Assembly (NCBI GenBank): GCA_025935595.1
Contig: JAICUZ010000170.1
Coordinates: 1-5,956 of the forward strand
DNA: 5,956 nucleotides
Source: Burkholderiales bacterium
GTDB lineage: Bacteria; Actinomycetota; Thermoleophilia; Gaiellales; Gaiellaceae
Reading direction: 5' to 3'
How positions within the stretch are numbered: position 1 is the stretch's first letter; the number at the start of each line of letters is the position of its first letter. The translations under genes were made by a program, and so were the position numbers. The notes below the pieces were generated by a model that saw nothing but the letters and a program-made list of their open reading frames with translations, had not been told where the DNA came from and made no database searches. Positions 1-4,891 of this stretch are shown here, in pieces.

Positions 1-272
1 CCGAGCACGGCGAGGAGCGGCGCCCACTCGGCGAGGATCACGTTCTGCAGGAGGTGCGCGGTCAGCAGGTAGTGGAGCCCGAGATGGTGGAGCGGCGTCC
101 AGAACGCGACCGCGAGCAGGATCATGGAACCGGCGAAGCACGCGATGCGCCACCGCGGCGCACCGAACCGCCCGACCAGGAAGAGATAGAGCAGGGAGAG
201 CGCGGGGATGACGACCGTCGTGTCGACGTCCAGCTGCCAGGCGTACGGCGAGTGCGCGTGAGCGAGCACCAC
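1..272 (-). CDS. ctaG: CtaG-family cytochrome c oxidase assembly protein, N-terminal part (runs off the left edge)
   Basis: Ninety codons of the 5' end are present. The start is GTG (270-272) or the adjacent GTG (267-269), because an in-frame TAG lies at 279-281. The peptide is hydrophobic, with membrane segments near residues 20-34 and 43-58 and a third from about 66 that continues past the edge. The stretch HLLQN (73-77) followed by a proline-containing PLLAVLG segment matches the family signature H-x-x-Q-H...P-L-x-x-x-G of the caa3_CtaG family. These proteins are multi-pass membrane proteins linked to copper delivery to haem-copper oxidase. The usual second histidine of the signature appears as Asn77 here. 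The family call is from this motif and the hydrophobic pattern only. The copper role is known for the family and not visible here. The start has a -10-like hexamer 8 bases upstream and no Shine-Dalgarno, so the mRNA may be leaderless. Confidence 0.75.
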   Translation of the reverse strand, partial: MVLAHAHSPYAWQLDVDTTVVIPALSLLYLFLVGRFGAPRWRIACFAGSMILLAVAFWTPLHHLGLHYLLTAHLLQNVILAEWAPLLAVL

Positions 273-279
273 GGCGGGC

Positions 280-286
280 TACGCTA
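280..286. promoter_or_regulatory. Overlapping -10-like hexamers on both strands
   Basis: On the plus strand TACGCT (280-285) sits in the same GGCTACGNT context found before the tRNAs and lies 11 bases before the tRNA-Gly-like fragment. On the minus strand TAGCGT (286-281) lies 8 bases before the GTG of the CtaG gene. Both fit TANNNT. No convincing -35 box is seen on either side. A shared -10 driving both directions is inference. Confidence 0.35.
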
Positions 287-296
287 GTTGCCGCGC

Positions 297-331
297 GCGG
301 GTGTAGCCGAACGGTGCAGCGAGCCCTAGCC
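297..331 (+). pseudogene. Decayed 5' half of tRNA-Gly (tRNA-like fragment)
   Basis: Two blocks are identical to the intact tRNA-Gly downstream. GCGGGTGTAGC at 297-307 equals 411-421, and AGCCCTAGCC at 322-331 equals 432-441; the interval between them is 4 bases longer here. The -10-like element CGGGCTACGNT precedes both copies at the same 11-base distance. The copy has no anticodon loop with T33, no T arm that pairs, and no CACCCGC to close the acceptor stem, so it cannot be a functional tRNA. A GGGTTC at 351-356 may be the remains of the T arm. A different 7-bp pairing is possible (CGCGCGG 294-300 with CCGCGCG 360-366) but is out of tRNA register. It could instead be a small RNA that reuses tRNA sequence. 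Confidence 0.45.
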
Positions 332-391
332 GCGGAGGCCCGAGAGGTGAGGGTTCTTGCCGCGCGGAATCAAGTTCTCCGTTACGACCGG

Positions 392-399
392 GCTACGAT
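392..399 (+). promoter_or_regulatory. -10-like element of tRNA-Gly
   Basis: GCTACGAT, with hexamer TACGAT at 394-399, fits TANNNT and ends 11 bases before the tRNA. The same 10-mer GGCTACGATG recurs at 4761-4770, again 11 bases before tRNA-His. No clear -35 box is visible. Confidence 0.5.
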
Positions 400-410
400 G
401 GCGCTCTCGC

Positions 411-481
411 GCGGGTGTAGCTCAATGGTAGAGCCCTAGCCTTCCAAGCTAGTTACGCGGGTTCGATTCCCGCCACCCGCT
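411..481 (+). tRNA. tRNA-Gly (anticodon TCC)
   Basis: A full cloverleaf can be drawn. The acceptor is GCGGGTG (411-417) with CACCCGC (474-480) and discriminator T481, as expected for bacterial tRNA-Gly. The D arm is GCTC/GAGC around AATGGTA. The anticodon stem is CTAGC/GCTAG (436-440, 448-452) around loop CTTCCAA, with anticodon TCC at 443-445, reading GGA and GGG. The T loop is TTCGATT between GCGGG and CCCGC. The 3' CCA is not encoded. The gene converges with the DivIVA-like gene, whose stop is only 23 bases away, and no U-rich terminator separates them. Confidence 0.97.
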
Positions 482-504
482 TTGTTACCGCAGCGGCCGG
501 GGGA

Positions 505-1164
505 CTAAGCAGCAGCGCTGTCGGCGACCGGAGCGTCGTCAGCCTCGGCCACGATCTCGGTCTCGACCTCGGCCGGCTGCTCTTCCGGCGCGACCGGGGC
601 CGTGCCGGGGATGCGGTCGATCAGCTCGCGAACGAGCGAGACAAGTCTGGTGCGCGAGTCGGAGAGGAAGCCGTCGGCGTCCTCTTCGTACGCGCGAAGT
701 GCATCGAGCACCTCGTCGATCAGGCGGTCGGCGCGGATGCGCGCCTCGCGGACGATCTCCGTTGCGTCGGCGCGCGCCTCGGCGCGAATCTCGTTGCCGG
801 CGTCGACGAGCTTCTCGCGCGCCGATTCGACCTCGCGTTCCCGCTCGGCGATCTCCGCCTCGGCAAGAGCACGCAGGTCGTAGGCCCGCCGCTCCTGCTC
901 GGCGATCTCCGCCTCCGCGTTGGCGCGTAGGTCGAGCGCCATGCGCTGCGCCGTGACGAGCGCGTCGGCGACTGCCTCCGACCGGTGGCGGTACTCGTCG
1001 ACCTCGCGCTTCAGGTCGCTGACCTGCCGCGAGAGGTCGTCCCGCTCGCGGCTGAGAGCCGCGCCGCGGTCGTCGAGCTTTGCCAGCAGGGCGTCCGTGC
1101 TCACGCGGTCGTAGCCGCGGAAGCCGACCGGGAGGTCGTGCGGAGCGTCAGAACGCCTGGCCAC
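505..1164 (-). CDS. DivIVA-like coiled-coil protein
   Basis: The 219-residue product begins with a short basic N-terminus and then FRGYDRVSTDALLAKL (15-30), which matches the DivIVA N-terminal signature F-x-G-Y-D-x-x-x-V-D-x-[FL]-L. A long charged heptad-type coiled coil follows (about 30-165), rich in A, E and R, then an acidic Ala/Glu/Asp tail (about 185-219). DivIVA-family proteins are cytosolic scaffolds that gather at curved membrane at poles and septa; in actinomycetes Wag31 and SepIVA act in polar growth and septation. Which role applies cannot be told from sequence. Residues 78-95 and 96-113 are a tandem duplication. The GTG start is the only sensible one before the signature; a -35/-10 pair lies right upstream and no Shine-Dalgarno is seen. 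The small gene at 1223-1519 lies upstream on the same strand with a 58-base gap. Confusion with other alanine/arginine-rich coiled coils is the main alternative. Confidence 0.8.
   Translation of the reverse strand: MARRSDAPHDLPVGFRGYDRVSTDALLAKLDDRGAALSRERDDLSRQVSDLKREVDEYRHRSEAVADALVTAQRMALDLRANAEAEIAEQERRAYDLRALAEAEIAEREREVESAREKLVDAGNEIRAEARADATEIVREARIRADRLIDEVLDALRAYEEDADGFLSDSRTRLVSLVRELIDRIPGTAPVAPEEQPAEVETEIVAEADDAPVADSAAA
826..933 (-). repeat. 54-bp in-frame tandem duplication in the DivIVA-like gene
   Basis: Two 54-bp units (880-933 and 826-879) encode two 18-residue repeats, both starting DLRA and sharing AEAEIAE. On the plus strand an exact 18-mer (844-861 and 898-915) recurs at a spacing of 54. 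Eighteen residues is not a multiple of seven, so the duplication shifts the heptad phase by four unless the coil contains a stutter. Confidence 0.9.
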
Positions 1165-1201
1165 GATTGCACCATCGCCCCAACCCGTTCGGGTGGCAAT
1201 C
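1165..1201. repeat. Near-perfect inverted repeat before the DivIVA-like start
   Basis: On the plus strand GATTGCACC (1165-1173) faces GGTGGCAATC (1192-1201), complementary except for one extra G. Inside is the tight hairpin CCCG-TT-CGGG (1184-1193), which competes with the outer stem. There is no T-run, so this is not a classic terminator. The outer arms overlap the proposed -35 and -10 boxes, so it could be an operator or only chance symmetry. Confidence 0.5.
1171..1199 (-). promoter_or_regulatory. Putative promoter of the DivIVA-like gene
   Basis: On the minus strand TTGCCA (1199-1194, five of six to TTGACA) is separated by exactly 17 bases from GATGGT (1176-1171, a weak -10). The hexamer ends 6 bases before the GTG. 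Transcription would begin at about the start codon, giving a leaderless mRNA, which agrees with the lack of a Shine-Dalgarno. Confidence 0.45.
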
Positions 1202-1222
1202 CCCCGAACTAGTGGCTTGGTC

Positions 1223-1519
1223 TCAGCGCAGCCGGTCGGCGAAGGGCTCGAGGTCGTCGGCGTGGAGGCCGATCTCGCCTGATTCCAACGCAGTCTTGAC
1301 CTCGCGAGCGAGCTGGTGCGCCTCGCTCACCTGGTCGGGGTCGAGCACGGTCGAGAGGCTCGCGACCACGCCGTTTCCCTCGCGCAACTGGACGTCGACG
1401 GTCGTCAACTGACTCTTGTCGTTGATGTACGGATCGTCCGGGACGCCGACCCAGACTGTGACCGTGCCACCCTGCGGGAGGGACGCATGCTCGACCACCG
1501 GGGACGTGCGAAGGCTCAT
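1223..1519 (-). CDS. Small protein of unknown function (98 aa)
   Basis: I do not recognise this family. The product is soluble and slightly acidic, with no signal peptide or membrane segment. Residues 18-60 look like alternating beta strands (GTVTVWVGV, STVLD), and 63-82 and 86-97 like helices, the first with SEAHQLAREVKTAL. The start is ATG 1517-1519. Just before it lies a G-run (GGTGGGGG) that could act as Shine-Dalgarno, but an extended -10 also lies only 6 bases from the ATG. The frame stays open for a long way upstream of the ATG on this strand, through the antisense of the transporter. I treat that extension as a shadow frame, because the transporter is clearly real. The gene is divergent from the transporter and upstream of the DivIVA-like gene on the same strand. 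Confidence 0.7.
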   Translation of the reverse strand: MSLRTSPVVEHASLPQGGTVTVWVGVPDDPYINDKSQLTTVDVQLREGNGVVASLSTVLDPDQVSEAHQLAREVKTALESGEIGLHADDLEPFADRLR

Positions 1520-1525
1520 GCCCCC

Positions 1526-1534
1526 ACCGTAACA
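1526..1534 (-). promoter_or_regulatory. Extended -10 promoter of the 98-aa gene
   Basis: On the minus strand TGTTACGGT reads as TG-N-TACGGT, an extended -10 (TGN plus TANNNT). It ends 6 bases before the ATG, so transcription would start at or next to the start codon. No -35 match is seen at 16-18 bases, as is usual for extended -10 promoters. Confidence 0.45.
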
Positions 1535-1552
1535 ACGTCCGACGGGGCCGTG

Positions 1553-2635
1553 ATGCTGACCGCGATGACGCCGGAGCGCGTGGTCGATCTGCGTCCCCGC
1601 ACGATCGTGCGGGTCATCGTGATCGCGGTGGCCGTCGCGGTCGCGCTCGAGATCGTCTGGATCTCGCGCCACGTGCTCTCCTGGGTTGCGATCGCAGTGT
1701 TCCTCGCGCTCGCGCTCGATCCACTCGTCAGCTGGATCGAGCGGCGCGGGCGCATCAAGCGGGGCCCGGCGATCGCCATCACCTATGTGATCGCGATCAT
1801 CGTGATTGCCGCGATCGGCGCGACGTTCATCCCGAAGCTGATCGACGAGTTCAACGGCTTCGTGCAGGCCCTCCCGAACTACGTTCACGACCTCACCCAC
1901 GGGCGCGGACGGCTCGGATTCCTCGAGCGCAAGTACCACGTCGTCGAGAAGGTGCGCGAGCAGGTGCAGGACGGCGGGGCGACGAAGGTGCTCGGGCTCT
2001 CCGGCGCCGCGCTCTCGATCACCAAGAGCATCATCACGATCATCGCGGCGACGGTGACGATCGTCTTCCTGACGTTCTTCATGCTGCTCGAGGGGCGCGA
2101 CTGGGTCGAGCGCGGCTATTCGCTGCTTCCCGAGGAGTCGCAGCCACGGTGGCGCCGGGTCGGCGGCGAGATCTACGGCACGATCGGCGGGTACGTCACC
2201 GGCAACATCGTGATCAGCCTCATCGCCGGCGCGTCGATCACGGTCGTCCTCCTGATCATGGGCGTTCCGTACGCGGTCGCGCTGGGATTGATCGTCGCGT
2301 TCCTCGATCTCATCCCGCTTGCGGGAGCGACCGTCGCGGGGATCATCGTCTCGCTCGTCGCCTTCCTGCACTCGGTGCCCGCGGGGATCGTGGTCGTCGT
2401 GTTCTTCGTCGTCTACCAGCAGATCGAGAACCATTTCCTGCAGCCGGTCATCTACGGCCGCACCGTTCAGCTCTCGCCGCTCGCGGTGCTCGTCTCGGTG
2501 CTCGTCGGTGCCGAGCTCGCCGGCATCCTCGGAGCGCTGGCGGCGATCCCGGTTGCGGGCTCGCTCCAGGTCGTGGTGCGCGACCTGCTCGCCCATCGGC
2601 GGCCGGCGCCGGCCGGAGGCCCGCCGCCCCCGTAA
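1553..2635 (+). CDS. AI-2E family transporter (PerM/TqsA-type membrane protein)
   Basis: The 360-residue product has the family architecture and usual length. Hydrophobic segments lie near 18-37, 41-57 and 72-92. A soluble loop rich in charged residues follows (about 95-150), and further membrane segments lie at about 155-180, 215-237, 240-272, 277-289 and 308-345. Strong motifs are DLIPLAGATV (252-261) and YQQIENHFLQPVIYGR (288-303), followed by the SPLAVLVS segment, all diagnostic of the family. Members are reported to export autoinducer-2 or to act as Na+/H+ antiporters, so the substrate is open. The C-terminus is a Pro/Gly/Arg-rich tail (about 348-360). ATG 1553 was chosen because GGGG lies 5 bases upstream; GTG 1550 and ATG 1565 are alternatives. 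Only 33 bases separate this start from the divergent 98-aa gene. Confidence 0.92.
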   Translation: MLTAMTPERVVDLRPRTIVRVIVIAVAVAVALEIVWISRHVLSWVAIAVFLALALDPLVSWIERRGRIKRGPAIAITYVIAIIVIAAIGATFIPKLIDEFNGFVQALPNYVHDLTHGRGRLGFLERKYHVVEKVREQVQDGGATKVLGLSGAALSITKSIITIIAATVTIVFLTFFMLLEGRDWVERGYSLLPEESQPRWRRVGGEIYGTIGGYVTGNIVISLIAGASITVVLLIMGVPYAVALGLIVAFLDLIPLAGATVAGIIVSLVAFLHSVPAGIVVVVFFVVYQQIENHFLQPVIYGRTVQLSPLAVLVSVLVGAELAGILGALAAIPVAGSLQVVVRDLLAHRRPAPAGGPPPP

Positions 2636-2637
2636 AT

Positions 2638-2666
2638 CCCCCGTTTGGTCATGGCTCGATCGGGGG
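2638..2666 (+). repeat. GC hairpin after the transporter gene
   Basis: CCCCCG (2638-2643) pairs with CGGGGG (2661-2666) across a 17-base loop, starting 2 bases after the TAA. No T-run follows, so it may be a weak or T-less terminator, or mere mRNA structure between the transporter and the CAP gene. Confidence 0.3.
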
Positions 2667-2686
2667 TGCCCGCCGATCATCAGACC

Positions 2687-3226
2687 ATGGCATCCGGAGG
2701 AGGCAGGGTGTGGTTCGTCCTCGCGTGCGCGGCGGCGGTCGTCGCGATCGCTGCACCGGCCGCCGTCTCTGCGTCCTCGTCGACCACCACGTCCGTCGCA
2801 AGCCTCGAGTCGGGCCTGCTTCAGCAGCTGAACTCCGTCCGGACGGATCACGGTGTCTCGGCGCTTCGGTTGAATGCCAAGCTGGCGGTGGCGGCCGAGC
2901 AGCATTCCCGCGAGATGGCGGACGACGGGTATTTCCAGCACAGCTCGTTCGACGGGACGTCGTTCTCGGATCGGATCGCGAAGTGGTATCCCTTCGCGAA
3001 CTACCGGACCTGGGTGGTGGGCGAGAACTTGCTCTGGTCGTCTCCGAGCGTGGAGCCGTCGGGAGCCGTCGCCATGTGGATGCGCTCGCCGGCCCATCGC
3101 GCCAACATCCTCAATCCGCGCTGGCGCGAGATCGGGATCGGGGCCGTCTACAGCACCTCGGCCGGGGGCGCGTTCACGCACCTGCCGGTCACGATCATCA
3201 CGACCGACTTCGGCGTTCGCCGCTGA
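2687..3226 (+). CDS. Secreted CAP-domain (SCP/PR1-like) protein
   Basis: From ATG 2687 the product has 179 residues. The N-terminus has one Arg (7) and a hydrophobic core (8-29) ending AAVSA, a Sec-type signal peptide with cleavage likely near 29. The CAP domain fills about 40-179. LLQQLNSVRTDHG (44-56) corresponds to the N-x-x-R helix. AEQHSREMA carries His73, VGENL carries Glu113, and SPAHRANIL carries His137, matching the conserved His/Glu/His cavity residues. FQHSSFDG lies at 83-90. Bacterial CAP proteins are extracytoplasmic and mostly of unknown activity. The start is uncertain: GGAGGAGG at 2696-2703 is an excellent Shine-Dalgarno for GTG 2708, which would remove the only n-region charge, while ATG 2651 and TTG 2645 are also in frame. 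The tRNA-Arg promoter begins 4 bases after the stop. Confidence 0.9.
   Translation: MASGGGRVWFVLACAAAVVAIAAPAAVSASSSTTTSVASLESGLLQQLNSVRTDHGVSALRLNAKLAVAAEQHSREMADDGYFQHSSFDGTSFSDRIAKWYPFANYRTWVVGENLLWSSPSVEPSGAVAMWMRSPAHRANILNPRWREIGIGAVYSTSAGGAFTHLPVTIITTDFGVRR
2696..2703 (+). promoter_or_regulatory. Possible ribosome binding site that would move the CAP start to GTG 2708
   Basis: GGAGGAGG lies 4-7 bases before GTG 2708. If it were coding it would be two GGA glycine codons in a row, unusual in genes this rich in GGC. This argues for GTG 2708, although the resulting signal peptide would lack a basic n-region. Confidence 0.4.
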
Positions 3227-3230
3227 CAGA

Positions 3231-3238
3231 GCTACCGT
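3231..3238 (+). promoter_or_regulatory. -10-like element of tRNA-Arg(TCT)
   Basis: GCTACCGT, hexamer TACCGT at 3233-3238, ends 8 bases before the tRNA. It shares the GCTAC(C/G)NT pattern of the other tRNA promoters in the window. It may also drive the oxidase gene, because no promoter fits between the tRNA and that gene. Confidence 0.45.
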
Positions 3239-3246
3239 TCGGGCGG

Positions 3247-3318
3247 GCGCCCGTAGCTCAGTGGAAGAGCGGCGGCCTTCTAAGCCGTTGGTCGGGGGTT
3301 CGAATCCTCCCGGGCGCA
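3247..3318 (+). tRNA. tRNA-Arg (anticodon TCT)
   Basis: The acceptor GCGCCCG (3247-3253) pairs with CGGGCGC (3311-3317), with discriminator A3318. The anticodon stem is GCGGC/GCCGT around loop CTTCTAA, with anticodon TCT at 3279-3281, reading AGA and AGG. The T arm is GGGGG/CCTCC around TTCGAAT. The D loop has GG followed by A, the A20 typical of bacterial tRNA-Arg. CCA is not encoded. The oxidase start codon begins only two bases after the discriminator. Confidence 0.97.
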
Positions 3319-3319
3319 C

Positions 3320-4744
3320 TTGCTGAACCGCCGCGAACTGCTCGTTCGTGCCGCCGGGCTGGGAGCCGCGTTCGCGGTTCCGGACTGGGCCTTCGCCGCG
3401 CCCGATCCGCGCCTCAAGTCGCTTGCGGCCGCAGTACGGGGTCCGGTTCTGGCGCGCGGCGGCGCCGGCTACGCGCTCGCCCGGCTCGAGTACGACAGCC
3501 TCTATGACGCGGTCAAGCCGCTTGCGGTCGTGCAGCCGCTCGACGCGGCCGATGTCGCCGCGGTCGTCCGCTGGGCGACCAAGACCGGCGTCCACATTGT
3601 CGCGCGCTCGGGTGGGCACAGCTACGGCGGGTACTCGACGGTGTCGAACGGCGTGGTCGTCGACCTGCAACGGCTCAAGCGTGTTGCCTTCTCGCAGGGA
3701 CATGCGCTCGTCGGCGCGGGCGCCCGCCTCGGAAACATCTACAACGTCCTCGGAAACCGCGGGCGTGCGATCCCAGCCGGTACCTGCCCGAGCGTCGGCA
3801 TCGGCGGGCATGCGCTCGGCGGCGGTTTCGGGCTCGCGTCGCGTGCGTGGGGGCTCGCATCCGACAACGTGCTGGCAGTGCAGATCGTGACCGCGGACGG
3901 GAAGGTGCTCCTCGCGGACCCGAAGCACCACCCGGATCTCTACTGGGCCTGTCGCGGGGGAGGCGGAGGAAACTTCGGGGTCGTCACCCGCTTCACATTT
4001 CGCACCCACGCCGTCACGCAGGGCTCGTTCTTCGTCGCGACGTGGCCGTGGGCGCAGGCGGCGGACGTCGTCGCCTCCTTCCTGTCGTGGGCGCCGCACC
4101 AGCCGGACGCGCTCGGCGCGCTCTGCCGCCTCGCTGCGGGTCCCGGCGGACCGACCGTGCAGGTGTTCGGGCAGTTTCTCGGGAGCGAAACGGCGCTCAA
4201 GTCGGCGCTCTCGTCACTCGGGCCGCCGGCGACGAAACTCACGACCGGCACCGCAACGTGGCTCGACCTCGTCAGGCGTTGGGCCGGCTGCCTCGGCCAT
4301 CCGCTGCCGGAATGCGCCGTCCCCGGTCACACCGCTTTCGCCGGTGCCTCGGACTACACCGCGAAGGTCCCGACGGCGGCTCAGCTCGCGAAGTTCGCGG
4401 GTGTCGTCGAGGCGCGCGGAGCGTCCTCCGGAGCGTTGCTGATCGACGCGTACGGCGGAGCGATCAACAGGGTCAAGCCGGCGGCCACGGCGTTCGTCCA
4501 TCGCAGCATGCTCGCCTCGATCCAGTACTACGCAGCCGGGGCGGGGGCACGTGCCTGGGTGGACGCGTCGCGCGCCATGCTCGAGCCCGCGGTGAGCGGC
4601 GCGGCGTACGTGAACTACATCGACCCGCATCTCGCGAACTGGCAGCAGGCGTACTACGGCGCCAATCTGGCGAGGCTACGGGCGGTCAAGAAGAAGGCCG
4701 ACCCGCACAACGTCTTCCGCTTCCAGCAGAGCATCCGCGTCTGA
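3320..4744 (+). CDS. Tat-exported FAD-linked oxidase, PCMH/BBE family
   Basis: The 474-residue product starts with a twin-arginine signal: NRRELL (3-8), hydrophobic 10-20, and AFA-AP cleavage near 27. The PCMH-type FAD domain (FAD_binding_4) spans about 65-235. ARSGGHSYGG holds His100, and GTCPSVGIGGH holds Cys156, the pair that attaches FAD bicovalently in this family. GGGGGNFGVVT (213-223) follows. The C-terminal BBE segment is clear, with YVNYID, WQQAYYGANLARL and DPHNVFRFQQSI. Relatives oxidise sugars, alkaloids or other alcohols with O2 and release H2O2; the substrate here is unknown. The twin arginines are codons 4-5, and the only near-cognate starts before them are TTG 3320 and CTG 3323; an in-frame TAA lies at 3281-3283 inside the tRNA. 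So translation starts one base after tRNA-Arg, with no room for a separate leader. Length is normal for the family. Confidence 0.93.
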   Translation: MLNRRELLVRAAGLGAAFAVPDWAFAAPDPRLKSLAAAVRGPVLARGGAGYALARLEYDSLYDAVKPLAVVQPLDAADVAAVVRWATKTGVHIVARSGGHSYGGYSTVSNGVVVDLQRLKRVAFSQGHALVGAGARLGNIYNVLGNRGRAIPAGTCPSVGIGGHALGGGFGLASRAWGLASDNVLAVQIVTADGKVLLADPKHHPDLYWACRGGGGGNFGVVTRFTFRTHAVTQGSFFVATWPWAQAADVVASFLSWAPHQPDALGALCRLAAGPGGPTVQVFGQFLGSETALKSALSSLGPPATKLTTGTATWLDLVRRWAGCLGHPLPECAVPGHTAFAGASDYTAKVPTAAQLAKFAGVVEARGASSGALLIDAYGGAINRVKPAATAFVHRSMLASIQYYAAGAGARAWVDASRAMLEPAVSGAAYVNYIDPHLANWQQAYYGANLARLRAVKKKADPHNVFRFQQSIRV

Positions 4745-4746
4745 AT

Positions 4747-4762
4747 CCGCGCGGGCGCGCGG
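4747..4762 (+). terminator. GC hairpin after the oxidase gene
   Basis: CCGCGC (4747-4752), loop GGGC, GCGCGG (4757-4762) forms a 6-bp stem starting 2 bases after the stop and touching the tRNA-His -10. No T-run follows, so terminator activity is uncertain; T-less hairpins are proposed terminators in GC-rich actinomycetes. Confidence 0.35.
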
Positions 4763-4769
4763 CTACGAT
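4762..4769 (+). promoter_or_regulatory. -10-like element of tRNA-His
   Basis: GCTACGAT, hexamer TACGAT at 4764-4769, ends 11 bases before the tRNA (counting the extra 5' G). The 10-mer GGCTACGATG equals that before tRNA-Gly. CTGAAT at 4741-4746 is a poor -35 candidate at a 17-base spacing. Confidence 0.5.
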
Positions 4770-4780
4770 GAGCGGCGCGC

Positions 4781-4854
4781 GGTGGCAGTAGCTCAGTTGG
4801 TAGAGCCCCGGGTTGTGGTCCCGGTGGTCGCGGGTTCGAGTCCCGTCTGCCACC
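4781..4854 (+). tRNA. tRNA-His (anticodon GTG)
   Basis: The acceptor GTGGCAG (4782-4788) pairs with CTGCCAC (4847-4853). The extra G-1 (4781) faces discriminator C4854, the hallmark of bacterial tRNA-His. The anticodon stem is CCGGG/CCCGG around TTGTGGT, with anticodon GTG at 4815-4817. The T arm is GCGGG/CCCGT around TTCGAGT. CCA is not encoded. Confidence 0.98.
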
Positions 4855-4873
4855 CTCATCGTCGCGGGCCGTA

Positions 4874-4881
4874 GCTACCCT
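4874..4881 (+). promoter_or_regulatory. -10-like element of tRNA-Arg(TCG)
   Basis: GCTACCCT, hexamer TACCCT at 4876-4881, ends 10 bases before the tRNA. It lies in the 37-base gap after tRNA-His, which suggests that the two tRNAs can be transcribed separately. Confidence 0.45.
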
Positions 4882-4891
4882 CTAGCTGCTC

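Noticed and set aside
54..287. Open frame of 77 codons on the plus strand opposite CtaG
   Set aside because: Charged low-complexity product, antisense to a membrane protein with a family motif.
294..366. A complete tRNA with acceptor CGCGCGG/CCGCGCG
   Set aside because: The stem pairs, but the T8-A9 position, D arm and T arm do not fall in register, so it was kept only as a tRNA-like fragment.
2720..2731. Possible lipobox (VLAC) in the CAP protein
   Set aside because: Cys14 sits too early for a normal lipoprotein hydrophobic core, and the core continues well beyond it to an AVSA-type cleavage site.
2149..3507. Open frame of 452 codons on the plus strand overlapping transporter, CAP, tRNA-Arg and oxidase
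   Set aside because: Arg/Gly/Ala-rich low-complexity product in the wrong frame of well-recognised genes.
1223..4099. A 958-codon open frame on the minus strand that ends as the 98-aa gene
   Set aside because: It runs antisense across the transporter, the CAP gene, tRNA-Arg and part of the oxidase, all clearly real. Its translation is Arg/Asp/Glu-rich with no domain, typical of an antisense frame in GC-rich DNA. Only the last 98 codons are kept.
3847..4791. Open frame of 314 codons inside the oxidase and running into tRNA-His
   Set aside because: Arg-rich shadow frame; the oxidase frame carries all conserved motifs.
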